Shown: positions 52,936 to 61,988, counted from the stretch's first letter. The stretch: DNA of 64,000 nucleotides from Ectothiorhodospiraceae bacterium WFHF3C12 (GCA_013519935.1 JACDUA010000004.1:39926-103925); one strand, 5' to 3'. A program made the numbers and translations. Notes: generated by a model not told the origin, from the letters alone.

Positions 52936-53372
52936 TACTCACACTCGGATGGATCGGTCTCTACAGCCCCATGGCCCTGGGCACGGTGGGCAGCATCATC
53001 GGCTGCGCCATCGCCGGCCAGGCCGCCTGCGGGGCTCTGCTGGAGACCGAGACCGGCTACGGCCGCTACATCGGCATCTCGGCGATGCCCTCGTCCCAGA
53101 CCATCTACGGCATCGTGGTTATGTTCTCGCTGCAACGGGCGGTGACAGTGGAAACGGCGCCGGGGCTGTTCGGCATCGGCATCCTCGCCGGCGTGGCGCT
53201 GCTTTTCAGCGCCGTGCGCCAGGGCCAGTGCTGCGCGTCCGCCATCAACGCCACGAAGGCCAAGCCGGAAATCTTCGGTCTGTCCATCGCGCCGGCCGCC
53301 ATCGTCGAAGGCTTCGGCGTGTTCGCCTTCATATTCGCCCTGGTCATCAGCGCCGGCATCCCCGCCGGCTGA
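52923..53372 (+). CDS. atpK: V/A-type ATPase rotor subunit K (c-type, 4 TM)
   Basis: 149 residues from TTG 52923, with GGGGGAAC upstream and overlapping atpI. It has four hydrophobic segments in two hairpins, the 16-kDa form. Residues equivalent to the Na+ ligands of Enterococcus hirae NtpK are present: SSQ at 57-59 (MPSSQTIYG), Gln100 in VRQGQ, and Glu129 in AAIVEGFG. This suggests Na+ rather than H+ coupling (inference). The start codon TTG is a choice; an ATG at 52971 would cut the first helix. Confidence 0.9.
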   Translation: MEELILTLGWIGLYSPMALGTVGSIIGCAIAGQAACGALLETETGYGRYIGISAMPSSQTIYGIVVMFSLQRAVTVETAPGLFGIGILAGVALLFSAVRQGQCCASAINATKAKPEIFGLSIAPAAIVEGFGVFAFIFALVISAGIPAG

Positions 53373-53390
53373 ACGGGAGCTGACAGCGTC

Positions 53391-54092
53391 ATGACCGAAC
53401 GCAACGGCAACGGCGACCGGTCCACCGCCTCCTCGGGCGTCGAGACACTGATCGCGCGGCTGCGGGACGAGGGCGTCGACCGTGGCCGCAAAGAGGCGGA
53501 GGAGCTCGTTGCCGATGCCCAGAACCGCGCCGACTGGCTGTTGCAGCAGGCCCGCGAAGAGGCCGACGCCATTCGCGAGCAGGCCCGGCGCGACGCCGAG
53601 AAGATGCGCAACTCGGCCACGGAAGCCCTGGAGACCGCCGCCCGTGACACGGTACTGGAGCTGCACGGCGCCCTGGTCGCCCGCTTCAGGTCCCAGGTGC
53701 GGTGGCTGGTCGCCACGGAGCTGAACCGGGAGGCCTTTCTGCAGCAGCTCATCCTCGCACTGGCCAGCCGGGTGCGGGAACAGCAGAACCTGGACGAAGC
53801 CGGAAGCATGGAAGTGGTGCTGCCGGAGACCGCCGTGGGTCTCGAAGCACTGCGAAGCGATCCGGAGAGCCTCGAGGAAGGCACGCTCAGCTACTTCGTC
53901 GTGGCAGTGGCCGAGCGGATGCTGCGCGACGGCGTGTCCGTCACCGTCGCCGCGGATCAGCAGGAGGGCCTCACACTGCGCCTGACCGACGCGGGCATGG
54001 AGGTGGAGCTGACCGCCGATACCGTCGCCGAGGCGCTGCTTCGCCACCTGCAGCCCCGTTTTCGGGCCCTGCTCGAGGGCGTCCTGCGGTGA
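53391..54092 (+). CDS. atpE: V/A-type ATPase subunit E
   Basis: 233 residues. The N-terminal half is an alanine- and arginine-rich coiled coil (GRKEAEELVADAQNRADWLL, AIREQARRDAEKMRNSATEA), and the C-terminus is a globular domain with VELTADTVAEALLRHLQPRF. This is the peripheral stalk subunit. It lies in the operon after K, with a GTGA overlap to the next gene. Family similarity of E subunits is low, but both context and shape agree. Confidence 0.88.
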   Translation: MTERNGNGDRSTASSGVETLIARLRDEGVDRGRKEAEELVADAQNRADWLLQQAREEADAIREQARRDAEKMRNSATEALETAARDTVLELHGALVARFRSQVRWLVATELNREAFLQQLILALASRVREQQNLDEAGSMEVVLPETAVGLEALRSDPESLEEGTLSYFVVAVAERMLRDGVSVTVAADQQEGLTLRLTDAGMEVELTADTVAEALLRHLQPRFRALLEGVLR

Positions 54093-54787
54093 GCGCACTG
54101 GCGGATTCGGGCTACTATGCCCTGCTGTCCAGCCTCCCCGCCCTGCCCGCCCTGGACCGGGCGGAGCAGCCGCCCATCAGCCAGCTCAGGCTGCGAGCAC
54201 GGCTGTCGGATCTTGACGAAACGGACCGCGACGACCTGGCGACCGTGGAAGGGCTGCTGCACTGGGAGCGCATGGCGCTCTCCGCCCCCGATGCCCCGCT
54301 GATCGAGTCCGCCCGGACCGCCATGCCGCGGCTGGCCCGACGAAGGCTGGACGACCTGGTTCGCGAGCGGCTTGAGCTGCGCACCGCGATGGCCGCGCTG
54401 CGGCGGCGGGCGCAGGGCAGGCCGGCTCCGGGGCGCCACGAGCCGTGGGGGTTCGGCCGCTACACGGACCTGATCCGCCGCCACTGGGACCGCCCCGCCC
54501 TGGGGCTCGAGCACGTCATGCCAGCGGTTACGCAATTCCAGCGCCTGCTGGCAGGCGGGGACAGCTCCGCCCTGGAGCAGGCGCTGCTCCGGCATGTCTG
54601 GGGCCGCCTCTCCCGCGCCGGCGAGGGCCATTACTTCGATTTCCGCGCCGTGGTCATCTACGTCCTGCGCTGGAACATACTGGACCGCTGGGTGAGCTAC
54701 GACGCTGCCGCCGCGTCGGAGCGCTTCACGCTGCTGTGCGACGATGCGACGGCCGACATTCGGCTGCCCTGGGAGACATCGGCATGA
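54089..54787 (+). CDS. DUF2764 protein (V/A-ATPase C-like subunit)
   Basis: 232 residues from GTG 54089, overlapping atpE by four bases. The N-terminus SGYYALLSSLPALPALDRAE is the characteristic DUF2764 start ('YYyLvasLP'), with FDFRAVVIYVLRWNILDRWV near the end. Such proteins replace subunit C in bacterial V/A-ATPases of the spirochaete type, where they are thought to cap the central stalk at the membrane. It ends in an ATGA overlap with atpA, so translation is coupled on both sides. Confidence 0.85.
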   Translation: MSALADSGYYALLSSLPALPALDRAEQPPISQLRLRARLSDLDETDRDDLATVEGLLHWERMALSAPDAPLIESARTAMPRLARRRLDDLVRERLELRTAMAALRRRAQGRPAPGRHEPWGFGRYTDLIRRHWDRPALGLEHVMPAVTQFQRLLAGGDSSALEQALLRHVWGRLSRAGEGHYFDFRAVVIYVLRWNILDRWVSYDAAAASERFTLLCDDATADIRLPWETSA

Positions 54788-56646
54788 GCGTGGCGGACGA
54801 CGGCGCCGGCCCCGCATCGGCCACCGTGGTGGGCGTGCAGGACGACCTCATCACGATGGAGGCGCCGGAAGGCAACGCCCTGACCAAGAACGAGGTGGTT
54901 TACATCCATCCCCGCGGCGGGAACGAACGCCTGCAGGGCGAAGTGCTGCGGGTCCGGGGCCGCGTGGCGGACGTGCAGGTATTCGAGGACACCGGCGGCG
55001 TCGCGGTGGGCGACCGGGTCGAACAAACCGGGACACTGCTCTCCGTGGCGCTCGGGCCGGGCCTTCTCGGCCAGGTCTACGACGGGTTGCAGAACCCGCT
55101 GGAAAAGATTGCGGTGGACCATGGCTATTTCCTGCCCCGGGGCGTCAGCCTGCCGGCCCTGGATACCGGCAAAAAGTGGGCGTTCACGCCAGCCGTTCGC
55201 ATCGGCGACCGGTTAATGCCGGGCCAGAGCCTGGGCAGCGTTCAGGAAGGGCGATTCCAGCACCAGATCATGGTGCCCTTCGACGCCCGCGGCGAACAGC
55301 GGATCACCTGGATCCAGGAAGGCAGCTTTACCGTGGACGCGCCCGTCGCCCGCATCGCCGACGCCGGCGGCCGGGAACAGACCCTGACCATGACGCGGAC
55401 ATGGCCAGTGCGCCGCGCCATTCCCCGCGAGCTGATCCGGCGCGGCAACAGCGAGCGCCTCTATCCCGAACAGCCGCTGATCACCAAAATCCGGACCATC
55501 GACAGCTTCTTCCCCGTCGCCCGCGGCGGTACGGCCTGCATTCCCGGCCCGTTCGGCGCCGGCAAGACCGTGCTGCAGAACCTCATCGCCCGCTACGCCG
55601 AGGTGGACGTGGTGATCATCGTCGCCTGCGGCGAGCGCGCCGGCGAGGTCGTGGAGACGATAACGGAGTTTCCCCGCCTCAAGGACCCGGTCACCGGCGG
55701 CTCGCTCATGGACCGCACGGTGATCATCTGCAACACCTCGTCCATGCCGGTGGCGGCCCGGGAGGCATCCATCTACACCGGCATCACCGTCGGCGAGTAT
55801 TACCGTCAGATGGGCTACAGCGTGCTACTGATCGCGGATTCCACGTCGCGGTGGGCCCAGGCGATGCGCGAAACCTCCGGCCGGATGGAGGAAATCCCCG
55901 GCGAGGAGGCGTTTCCCGCCTACCTGGACTCGGCCATCCGGGGCGTCTACGAGCGGGCGGGGCTGCTGCGCAACGCGGACGGCCGAATCGGCTCGCTGAC
56001 GTTGATCGGCACGGTCTCGCCGGCCGGCGGCAACTTCGAAGAGCCGGTCACCCAGTCCACCCTCGGTACCGTGAAAGCGTTCCTGGGGCTCAGCGCCGAC
56101 CGCGCGTACAAGCGATTCTATCCCGCCGTCGATCCCCTGCTGTCCTGGTCGCGGTACCGGCAGCAGTTCGACCGTTGGTATGCCGAAAACCTGGGCGAGG
56201 ACTGGACGACACGAATCCAGCGGCTTCTCGATCTGCTGGCCGACGGCGACCAGGTCCAGCAGATGATGCAGGTCACCGGCGAAGAGGGCATCACCCGCGA
56301 GGACTTCATCGTCCAGCAGAAGGCACAGCTCCTGGACACGGTCTACCTGCAGCAGGACGCCTTCGACCCGGTGGACGCACAGACGGAGCTCGCCCGCCAG
56401 CGCTTCGCCCTGGACCTGCTCGACGCCCTGGTTCGCGGCGAGCCGCGTTACGAAACCAAGGATGAGATCCGGCAATTCTTCAACCGCCTGACCGCGGCGT
56501 TCAAGAACTGGAACTACGCCGCGGAAGATTCCCCCCGTTACCAGGAACAGCTCGATCAGATCCGGCAGCTGGCCGAGGACGCCGGCGTGGACGCGCTCCC
56601 TTCCACGGAAAACTCTTCCGGGAACCCGGTCGATACCCGAGGATGA
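54784..56646 (+). CDS. atpA: V/A-type ATPase catalytic subunit A
   Basis: 620 residues. The V-type A-subunit layout is complete: beta-barrel start, the nonhomologous bulge (residues ~115-190), the P-loop GPFGAGKTVLQNL at residue 255, the catalytic Glu in CGERAGEVVETI, and DSTSRWAQAMRETSGRMEEI. It hydrolyses or makes ATP. It is the last gene of the operon, which is unusual since A normally precedes B. The rather distant C-terminus is acidic. Confidence 0.95.
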   Translation: MSVADDGAGPASATVVGVQDDLITMEAPEGNALTKNEVVYIHPRGGNERLQGEVLRVRGRVADVQVFEDTGGVAVGDRVEQTGTLLSVALGPGLLGQVYDGLQNPLEKIAVDHGYFLPRGVSLPALDTGKKWAFTPAVRIGDRLMPGQSLGSVQEGRFQHQIMVPFDARGEQRITWIQEGSFTVDAPVARIADAGGREQTLTMTRTWPVRRAIPRELIRRGNSERLYPEQPLITKIRTIDSFFPVARGGTACIPGPFGAGKTVLQNLIARYAEVDVVIIVACGERAGEVVETITEFPRLKDPVTGGSLMDRTVIICNTSSMPVAAREASIYTGITVGEYYRQMGYSVLLIADSTSRWAQAMRETSGRMEEIPGEEAFPAYLDSAIRGVYERAGLLRNADGRIGSLTLIGTVSPAGGNFEEPVTQSTLGTVKAFLGLSADRAYKRFYPAVDPLLSWSRYRQQFDRWYAENLGEDWTTRIQRLLDLLADGDQVQQMMQVTGEEGITREDFIVQQKAQLLDTVYLQQDAFDPVDAQTELARQRFALDLLDALVRGEPRYETKDEIRQFFNRLTAAFKNWNYAAEDSPRYQEQLDQIRQLAEDAGVDALPSTENSSGNPVDTRG

Positions 56647-56823
56647 CCGGGGTGAGCCGGCCTACCGAACCACCGAAAGCCTGGATGGTGTATCGGACCC
56701 CAGCACGCTGACGGGCCCGCGGAGATAGGTCCCGGGATTCGCCCGCGCAACGCGCTGAACGTCAACCGAGAACGGATGGAATGGTGGCTCTTCGGGGGCG
56801 GTTCGGGCCCGGCCACCGGAAAG

Positions 56824-56856
56824 CCGGAGCCGGCGCAACAGCTGCGCCGACTCCGG
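56824..56856. terminator. Hairpin between convergent ATPase and ABC genes
   Basis: The arms CCGGAGCCGGCGCA and TGCGCCGACTCCGG pair almost perfectly with a five-base loop. It lies between the atpA stop (56646) and the convergent binding-protein stop (56865). The remaining 170 bp hold no gene. Confidence 0.6.
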
Positions 56857-56864
56857 CAGCGCGG

Positions 56865-58124
56865 TTAGGTGGGACGCTTCATCTCGCAGACGGTCGGCAC
56901 TTCTGTATCCCCGGCATCGATCTTCACGTCCATCTTCCAGCCAAGACCCGTACCCTCCGTGTCGTACTTGAGGTAATCCTTGGTGAAGGTCGAGATGAAC
57001 AGCGGCTGGATCAGCTGGTGGTCCAGCGTGCGCATCCTCACGGGGCCCAGGGGTGCATCCATCTCCAGCCCTTCGAGCGCCATCGCGACCTGCTGCGGAT
57101 CGGTGCTGCCGGCCTTCTCCATTGCCTTGGCCAACATGTACATCTCGGTGTTGATCCGGCCCAACGGCTCGATCTCGGGGAACCGCTCCTTGAACGCCGT
57201 GTAGAACTGCTCCAGCTCCCGTGCGTCGTAGCGGACCGGCAGGTTCTCCTGGTACTCGGTCACGACCTTGACCTTGCCCGCCCCGGCCTCGCCGATGGCC
57301 GTCGGCGTACCGGTGAGCGCGCCGTAAAAGGTCTGGTAATTCACATCAAGCCCGGCATCGTTGCTGGCTTTCACCAGAAGGGCGAGGTCGTTGCCCCAGT
57401 TACCCGTAATGATCGTGTCGGCGCCCGACGCCCTGATCTGGGAGACATAGGGGGAGAAATCCTTCACCTTGCCGATGGGGTGCAGCACGTCACCGACGAT
57501 CTCGATATCCGGACGCTTCATCGCCAGCATCTCCTTGGCGATCCGCGAGACGGCCTGGCCGTGGGAATAGTCCTGGTTGAGCAGGAACACCTTTTTGATG
57601 CTCTCCTGCTCGGCCATGTAGTCGGTGATGGCCTGGAGCTTCATGCCGCTATGGGCGTCGAAGCGGAAATGCCAGAAGCTGCAGCCCTCGTTGGTGAAGT
57701 CCGGGTTAACGGCGGCGTAGTTGAGGTAGAGGATCGGGCTGTCCGGGTTCCGGGCGTTGTGCTTGTTCACGCCCTCGATCAACGCACCGGCCACGTGGGA
57801 GCCGTTGCCCTGGGTGATGTACTGGATCCCCTCGTCGGCCACCTGGCGCAGGATCTGCAGGGACTCCTGCGGGCTGGTCTTGTTGTCGTAGGGAATGATC
57901 TCGATCTGCTTGCCGAGGATACCCCCGTTCTCGTTGATGAGCTCGGCGACGTACAGGAACTGCTTGGCGCCCGCGTTACCGGTGTTGGCGAATGGCCCCG
58001 ACAACGGATCGATGTAGGCAATGCGGATGGTATCGGCGGCGAAGGCGCTGCTGGCAAGCAGGCCGGCGAAACCGAATACCGACGCCACACCCAGGAGTTT
58101 TCTCAGCAACTTGCGATAACTCAT
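56865..58124 (-). CDS. Branched-chain amino acid-type ABC substrate-binding protein
   Basis: 419 residues; ATG 58124 has GGAGGAGACG upstream. A Sec signal peptide (KLLRKLLGVASVFGFAGLLA, then SSAFA) directs it to the periplasm. The mature protein is a type I periplasmic-binding fold (LivJ/Leu-Ile-Val-like): IRIAYIDPLSGPFANTGNAG, IEIIPYDNKTSPQESLQILR, VADEGIQYITQGNGSHVAGA. No permease or ATPase genes are next to it in this window, so it is an orphan or its partners lie elsewhere. The ligand is unknown; amides, urea or amino acids are typical. Confidence 0.9.
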   Translation of the reverse strand: MSYRKLLRKLLGVASVFGFAGLLASSAFAADTIRIAYIDPLSGPFANTGNAGAKQFLYVAELINENGGILGKQIEIIPYDNKTSPQESLQILRQVADEGIQYITQGNGSHVAGALIEGVNKHNARNPDSPILYLNYAAVNPDFTNEGCSFWHFRFDAHSGMKLQAITDYMAEQESIKKVFLLNQDYSHGQAVSRIAKEMLAMKRPDIEIVGDVLHPIGKVKDFSPYVSQIRASGADTIITGNWGNDLALLVKASNDAGLDVNYQTFYGALTGTPTAIGEAGAGKVKVVTEYQENLPVRYDARELEQFYTAFKERFPEIEPLGRINTEMYMLAKAMEKAGSTDPQQVAMALEGLEMDAPLGPVRMRTLDHQLIQPLFISTFTKDYLKYDTEGTGLGWKMDVKIDAGDTEVPTVCEMKRPT

Positions 58125-58282
58125 GACGGATCGTCTCCTCCAGATTCTCGTTCTAATAGTTATGGCGCCGATGCCGCTGGCGCCTGTGCCGCGGGCGCAT
58201 TGCGCACCCCGCACGTTTCTGAAACTAACCCAGCGGGTCGCGGACTACAACGAAAGAGGTAGACACATTAGGGCGCGGAGGT

Positions 58283-58735
58283 TCAGTAGTTCCGTAGATA
58301 ACGCAGCAGCGTAATGACCCGGTCGCGCAGGATGGCGGAGCGGTAATCGCCCCGTGAAATCACCGCCGAGCTGCCATAACGCGCGCGGCGCCAATGCCGG
58401 TCGATCAACTCGAACTCCGCGTCGCGGAACCGGATCCAGGCCCTCTGGGCCGCCCGCAGCCGCGCGCGGTCCGCTTCTTCCAGCTGCTCCATCAGCGACC
58501 CGTAGGCCCGGTTGAGCTCCGCGTCCAGAAAGGCCGCATACTCGGCATAGGCGTTCCGGTAGGCCTCGGTCGTATCCGCGCGGCTGCGGATTGACTCCAG
58601 GTAGGGTTCCTCCCGCGCCTCGAAGGCGGCAATCCGGTCCGGCGCGTCGGGATTGTCGAGGGCAAAGGCGCAACCGCTGATCAGCGCAAGGATCAGCCAT
58701 GCGAGCACGCGCGCAGGACGGATTCGGATCACCAT
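58283..58735 (-). CDS. LprI-like (DUF1311) lipoprotein
   Basis: 150 residues from ATG 58735, in overlap (ATGGTGA) with the lysozyme stop. The N-terminus VIRIRPARVLAWLILALISGC has a lipobox, so it is an outer- or inner-membrane lipoprotein. The C-terminal half matches the lysozyme-inhibitor LprI/DUF1311 domain: LNRAYGSLMEQLEEADRARL, RAAQRAWIRFRDAEFELIDR. LprI-type proteins inhibit lysozymes in mycobacteria. Its coupling to a lysozyme gene suggests it protects the cell from that enzyme (inference). Confidence 0.8.
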   Translation of the reverse strand: MVIRIRPARVLAWLILALISGCAFALDNPDAPDRIAAFEAREEPYLESIRSRADTTEAYRNAYAEYAAFLDAELNRAYGSLMEQLEEADRARLRAAQRAWIRFRDAEFELIDRHWRRARYGSSAVISRGDYRSAILRDRVITLLRYLRNY

Positions 58736-59499
58736 CGCTCGTAGACCCCTGCCGAGAATATCTTCCACTCGGCCTCCCGGCGCTTGACCAGCCCTTCCAT
58801 GACCCGGCCCTGGGACTTGTTCCAGGCCTTCCAGGCCGCTTCAAGGCTGTCGTAGGCGGTTTCGGCACTCGGGTCGTTGAGCATCTTCAGCACGGAGGAG
58901 GCGGCAAACGCGCCGGTGCCGATGTTGAAGACCAGGATCACCAGCGCGTCGAACTCATGCTGTTTCAGCCGCCGCCGGACCTGGGTCTGCACGGCCTGGA
59001 CGAAAGGCGCCAGGTCGGATTCCAGCAGCGATTCGGCCTGCTGCTCGCTGACACCGTCGCGATAGCGGTCCCACTCGTCACGCCCGATGAGATGGCCATA
59101 CCCGACGGTCGCGCCCGGCACCCACTCGTCCACGGGATCGCCGGTCTGGTCGTCATAGGGCTCCAGCCGTAGCCCCTCGATGGATTTGAGCAGATCGACG
59201 GCCTCGTCACTGGGTGTCAGCGACGCCGGCTCCTCGCCCGCATCACCGCCGGTACCGGGCTGCAATGCCTGCAGGGTCGCCGCACCGGGGTCCACGCGGC
59301 CGTCGGGCGTCTCGAAGCCGAGCACGACCGCCTGAAAGCGTTCAATGCGCTGAATGGTGTTGGGGCCGGCAATGCCATCTTCCGCCAGCGGCGCCGGTTC
59401 GCCCGGAAAGGTCTGGCTGTTGAGCATGCGCTGCACGGTGCGCACGTCTTCGGGCCGGTTCTCGCCGCCCCGGCCCACCGAAGCCTGAATCCCTGCCAT
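58729..59499 (-). CDS. Lysozyme (GH24-type) with N-terminal repeat region
   Basis: 256 residues. The N-terminal 80 residues (RPEDVRTVQRMLNSQ, GIAGPNTIQRIERFQAVVLG) form a peptidoglycan-binding-like helical domain. Residues ~95-256 are a T4-lysozyme/GH24 fold with catalytic Glu in LLKSIEGLRLEPYDD and Thr in GATVGYGHLIG, and FNIGTGAFAASSVLKMLN later. No signal peptide is visible, as is common for effectors or phage endolysins. No other phage gene is nearby. It overlaps an LprI-like lipoprotein gene. Confidence 0.87.
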   Translation of the reverse strand: MAGIQASVGRGGENRPEDVRTVQRMLNSQTFPGEPAPLAEDGIAGPNTIQRIERFQAVVLGFETPDGRVDPGAATLQALQPGTGGDAGEEPASLTPSDEAVDLLKSIEGLRLEPYDDQTGDPVDEWVPGATVGYGHLIGRDEWDRYRDGVSEQQAESLLESDLAPFVQAVQTQVRRRLKQHEFDALVILVFNIGTGAFAASSVLKMLNDPSAETAYDSLEAAWKAWNKSQGRVMEGLVKRREAEWKIFSAGVYERW

Positions 59500-59542
59500 T
59501 GCTCCGTTCTCCCTGAATCAAGCCCCTCGGGCAGGCGCCTTC

Positions 59543-60436
59543 TCAGTCTAACCCGGGGCTCGTCAGACCGTGACCAAAAAAGGCGACGGCCCGTTCCGTG
59601 ACCAGCTCGGGCCGGTCCTCGACGATGAAATGCCCCGCGCCATCGATCCACTCCACGGTCATTCGATCCGCATGGTCCCGGTAGCCGTCCAGCAACGCCG
59701 GATCGATGGCGATGTCCCCGGTACCGAACAGCAGCAGCGTCTCGGTGGTCAGCCTCCTCTGCCGGTAGCGTCCACGGACCACCGCCGGAAGCTCCCGTAA
59801 CAGGAACGTCCGGTAGAGCCGGACACTGGCCGCCGCGCGCGCATGCTGGCGCAAACGCCCGCTGTAGGCCGCCAGGGCCTCGCGCTCCCAGACACGGTCC
59901 CGGGCGGCGGCTACGAGCAACCGACGCACGAATGGCGTGAAACGGAGCAGCAGATACCCCAGAAGCGGCGCGGCAATCACCGCCTGGTACCAGAACCGCA
60001 GCAATGCCCTCACGGGCGTACCGGCGGGGCTGCCGAAGGGATGGGTTATGTTCAGCGCCAGGAAACGCGTGACCCGCTCCGGTCGGCGCAGGCACATCAG
60101 GAATCCCACCCAGCCGCCCCAGTCATGGCCGGCAAGCCGAAAGCGCTCGATGCCGAGGGCATCGCAAAGCTCCAGGACGTCGGCGGCGAGTCGTTCCTTG
60201 TCGTAGGGACCGCGAGGCGCGTCCGTCCAGCCGAACCCGCGCAGATCGGGGCAGATCACCCGGTAATGCCGGGCCAGCGCCGGAATCTGGGCCCGCCACA
60301 GATACCAGTGCTGGGGCCAGCCATGAAGCAGAATCAGGGGCTCGCCCTCGCCGGCCTCCGCGTAATGCATGGTCAAGCCGCCCACCGTGACGAACCGGTG
60401 TGTTACGCCCGCCACCGTGGGCCGCACCGTCTCCAT
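59543..60436 (-). CDS. Alpha/beta hydrolase (epoxide hydrolase-like)
   Basis: 297 residues; ATG 60436 follows AGGAGCG. The oxyanion motif is LILLHGWPQHWYLWRAQIPA, and the nucleophile elbow RLAGHDWGGWVGFL carries Asp as nucleophile, the pattern of epoxide hydrolases and haloalkane dehalogenases. The final IDGAGHFIVEDRPELV gives the catalytic His, and DLRGFGWTDAP is also conserved. The lipid-like middle region has several hydrophobic stretches. It is probably an epoxide hydrolase-type enzyme of unknown substrate. Confidence 0.88.
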   Translation of the reverse strand: METVRPTVAGVTHRFVTVGGLTMHYAEAGEGEPLILLHGWPQHWYLWRAQIPALARHYRVICPDLRGFGWTDAPRGPYDKERLAADVLELCDALGIERFRLAGHDWGGWVGFLMCLRRPERVTRFLALNITHPFGSPAGTPVRALLRFWYQAVIAAPLLGYLLLRFTPFVRRLLVAAARDRVWEREALAAYSGRLRQHARAAASVRLYRTFLLRELPAVVRGRYRQRRLTTETLLLFGTGDIAIDPALLDGYRDHADRMTVEWIDGAGHFIVEDRPELVTERAVAFFGHGLTSPGLD

Positions 60437-60471
60437 GGATCGCTCCTGCTGCCAGCCAGCGTGCCCCAGGC

Positions 60472-61209
60472 TTACCAGGCGGAGACCGTTAGCGCCACCC
60501 CCGTGCCGGCCAGCAACAGGAACACCAGCTTGCGGAACTGAAGCTCGTCGATGTGGTGATGGAGCCACTCGCCGGCGACGATACCCACGCCCACGACCGG
60601 CAGGTAGGCGGCGGTTACGGGCAAGGCGGGTACCAGCGTGCCGTCGGCGAGAAAGATCATCGTCAGCAGCGTGTTCAGGCTGAGCCAGACTGCGATCAGG
60701 GTGGAGCGCATCTGGCGTTTGTCGAGCTCCCGGCCGGCAAGCGCATAGACCAGCAACGGCCCGCCGGAGGCGAACAGGCCGTGGGTGGCACCGGCACCGA
60801 ACATCAGACCCAGCGTCTTGCCGCGGGAATGGGCCACGCGCGCCTGACCGGTGCCGAAAAGCCGGCGCAGCTCCCGCGCCGAGAACCAGATGACCAGCAC
60901 CCCGAACAGCAGCTGCATCGCCGTGCTCCCGAGCTGCGGCTTGAGCAGATAGCCCACCAGCGTACCGGCGGCCATCAAAGGCAGGATCAGCTGCAGGAGC
61001 GTCGGCCAGTGAATCCGCTGGTAGTGCCGTAACGTGAGATAGCCGCTCAACGCGATGTTCAATGGCACCAGCACCGGCAGCATGTCGGCGATGGGCAGTA
61101 CCAGCGCGCCGAGGGACAGGGCGATGACAATGCTCCCGAACCCGGTCACCGCCTCCACCGTGTAGGCCACCAGTACGAACACGCCCAAAAGAACCCAGGC
61201 CGCGGTCAC
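60472..61209 (-). CDS. TauE/SafE family sulfite exporter-like permease
   Basis: 245 residues from GTG 61209, which overlaps the upstream SDR stop (GTGA). The longer frame has no homology. It has about seven to eight hydrophobic segments, with VEAVTGFGSIVIALSLGALV in the first and GLMFGAGATHGLFASGGPLL in the middle; both are typical of TauE/SafE. Family members export sulfite, sulfoacetate or related anions, but the substrate is unknown here. It is in an operon with an SDR and an epimerase. Confidence 0.88.
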   Translation of the reverse strand: MTAAWVLLGVFVLVAYTVEAVTGFGSIVIALSLGALVLPIADMLPVLVPLNIALSGYLTLRHYQRIHWPTLLQLILPLMAAGTLVGYLLKPQLGSTAMQLLFGVLVIWFSARELRRLFGTGQARVAHSRGKTLGLMFGAGATHGLFASGGPLLVYALAGRELDKRQMRSTLIAVWLSLNTLLTMIFLADGTLVPALPVTAAYLPVVGVGIVAGEWLHHHIDELQFRKLVFLLLAGTGVALTVSAW

Positions 61210-61988
61210 TGTTCGAGCTCCACGGCGAACTTCCGCCGCATCAACCGCAGGTAGACGTCCGGCAGCAGCCGCCAGAGCACGCTCGCGAACACCGAGAAGC
61301 GGTCGGAATACACCCGCCGCCGGCGTGCCTCCAGGGCCTTGACGATGCGCACGGCCATCCAGCCCGCGTCCCGGGCCTGCCCGACCTTGGAGCGGGCATG
61401 GCGGGCGGGCCGGCCGTCGAAGCCCAGGGCGTTCCGCTCGATGGGCGTATCGAGGAAGCTCGGATACGCCATCAGCACGTGAACGCCGTGTTGCTGCTGC
61501 TCGCAGCGGATGACCTCGAAGGACTGGGCGAGGGCGCTCTTGGCGGCACAATAGCCGGCGCGGCCCAGAACCGGCATCCAGCCGGCCATGGAACCGACGT
61601 TGACGATGCTGCCCCGGTGACGCTGGATCTGGGGCAGCGCCGCCAGGGCCAGCTCCAGCGGCGCCTGCCAGTCCACTGCCATGACCTTGCGCAGCACCGC
61701 CGGATCGGTCTTCGCCGCCAGGGACCGGTGCGTGATGCCGGCGTTGTTCACCAGCACCGCGACGCCGCCGAACCGATGCTCGGCCCGATCGAGCAGAGCA
61801 CGCTGATGGCCGGTATCGGTGATGTCACCGGCGAGGGCCTCGACCTGGCCGCCCAGCGCGCCGGCCACCTCCTCCAGCGGCCCGGCGGCGACGTCGGTCA
61901 ACAGGAGATGTTGCCCACGGTCGTGAAACTCCGCTGCCAGAGCCCGGCCGAGGCCGCCGGCCGCCCCCGTGATCAGCACGCAGCTCAC
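61206..61988 (-). CDS. SDR family oxidoreductase
   Basis: 260 residues from GTG 61988, overlapping the preceding epimerase stop. Classical SDR motifs are VLITGAAGGLGRALAAEF (NAD-binding), VLVNNAGITHRSLAAK, the serine in IVNVGSMAGWMPVLG, and the active-site YCAAKSALAQSF. The C-terminus (FASVLWRLLPDVYLRLMRRK) is hydrophobic and basic, as in membrane-associated SDRs. It would act on an alcohol or ketone of unknown identity. It is coupled to both its neighbours. Confidence 0.9.
   Translation of the reverse strand: MSCVLITGAAGGLGRALAAEFHDRGQHLLLTDVAAGPLEEVAGALGGQVEALAGDITDTGHQRALLDRAEHRFGGVAVLVNNAGITHRSLAAKTDPAVLRKVMAVDWQAPLELALAALPQIQRHRGSIVNVGSMAGWMPVLGRAGYCAAKSALAQSFEVIRCEQQQHGVHVLMAYPSFLDTPIERNALGFDGRPARHARSKVGQARDAGWMAVRIVKALEARRRRVYSDRFSVFASVLWRLLPDVYLRLMRRKFAVELEQ

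Noticed and set aside
51534..53372. 612-residue ORF overlapping atpI
   Set aside because: Only the part after 52923 is real (subunit K). The rest is a shadow of the I subunit gene.
56781..58262. 493-residue plus-strand ORF
   Set aside because: Antisense to the periplasmic binding protein, which has a signal peptide and family motifs.
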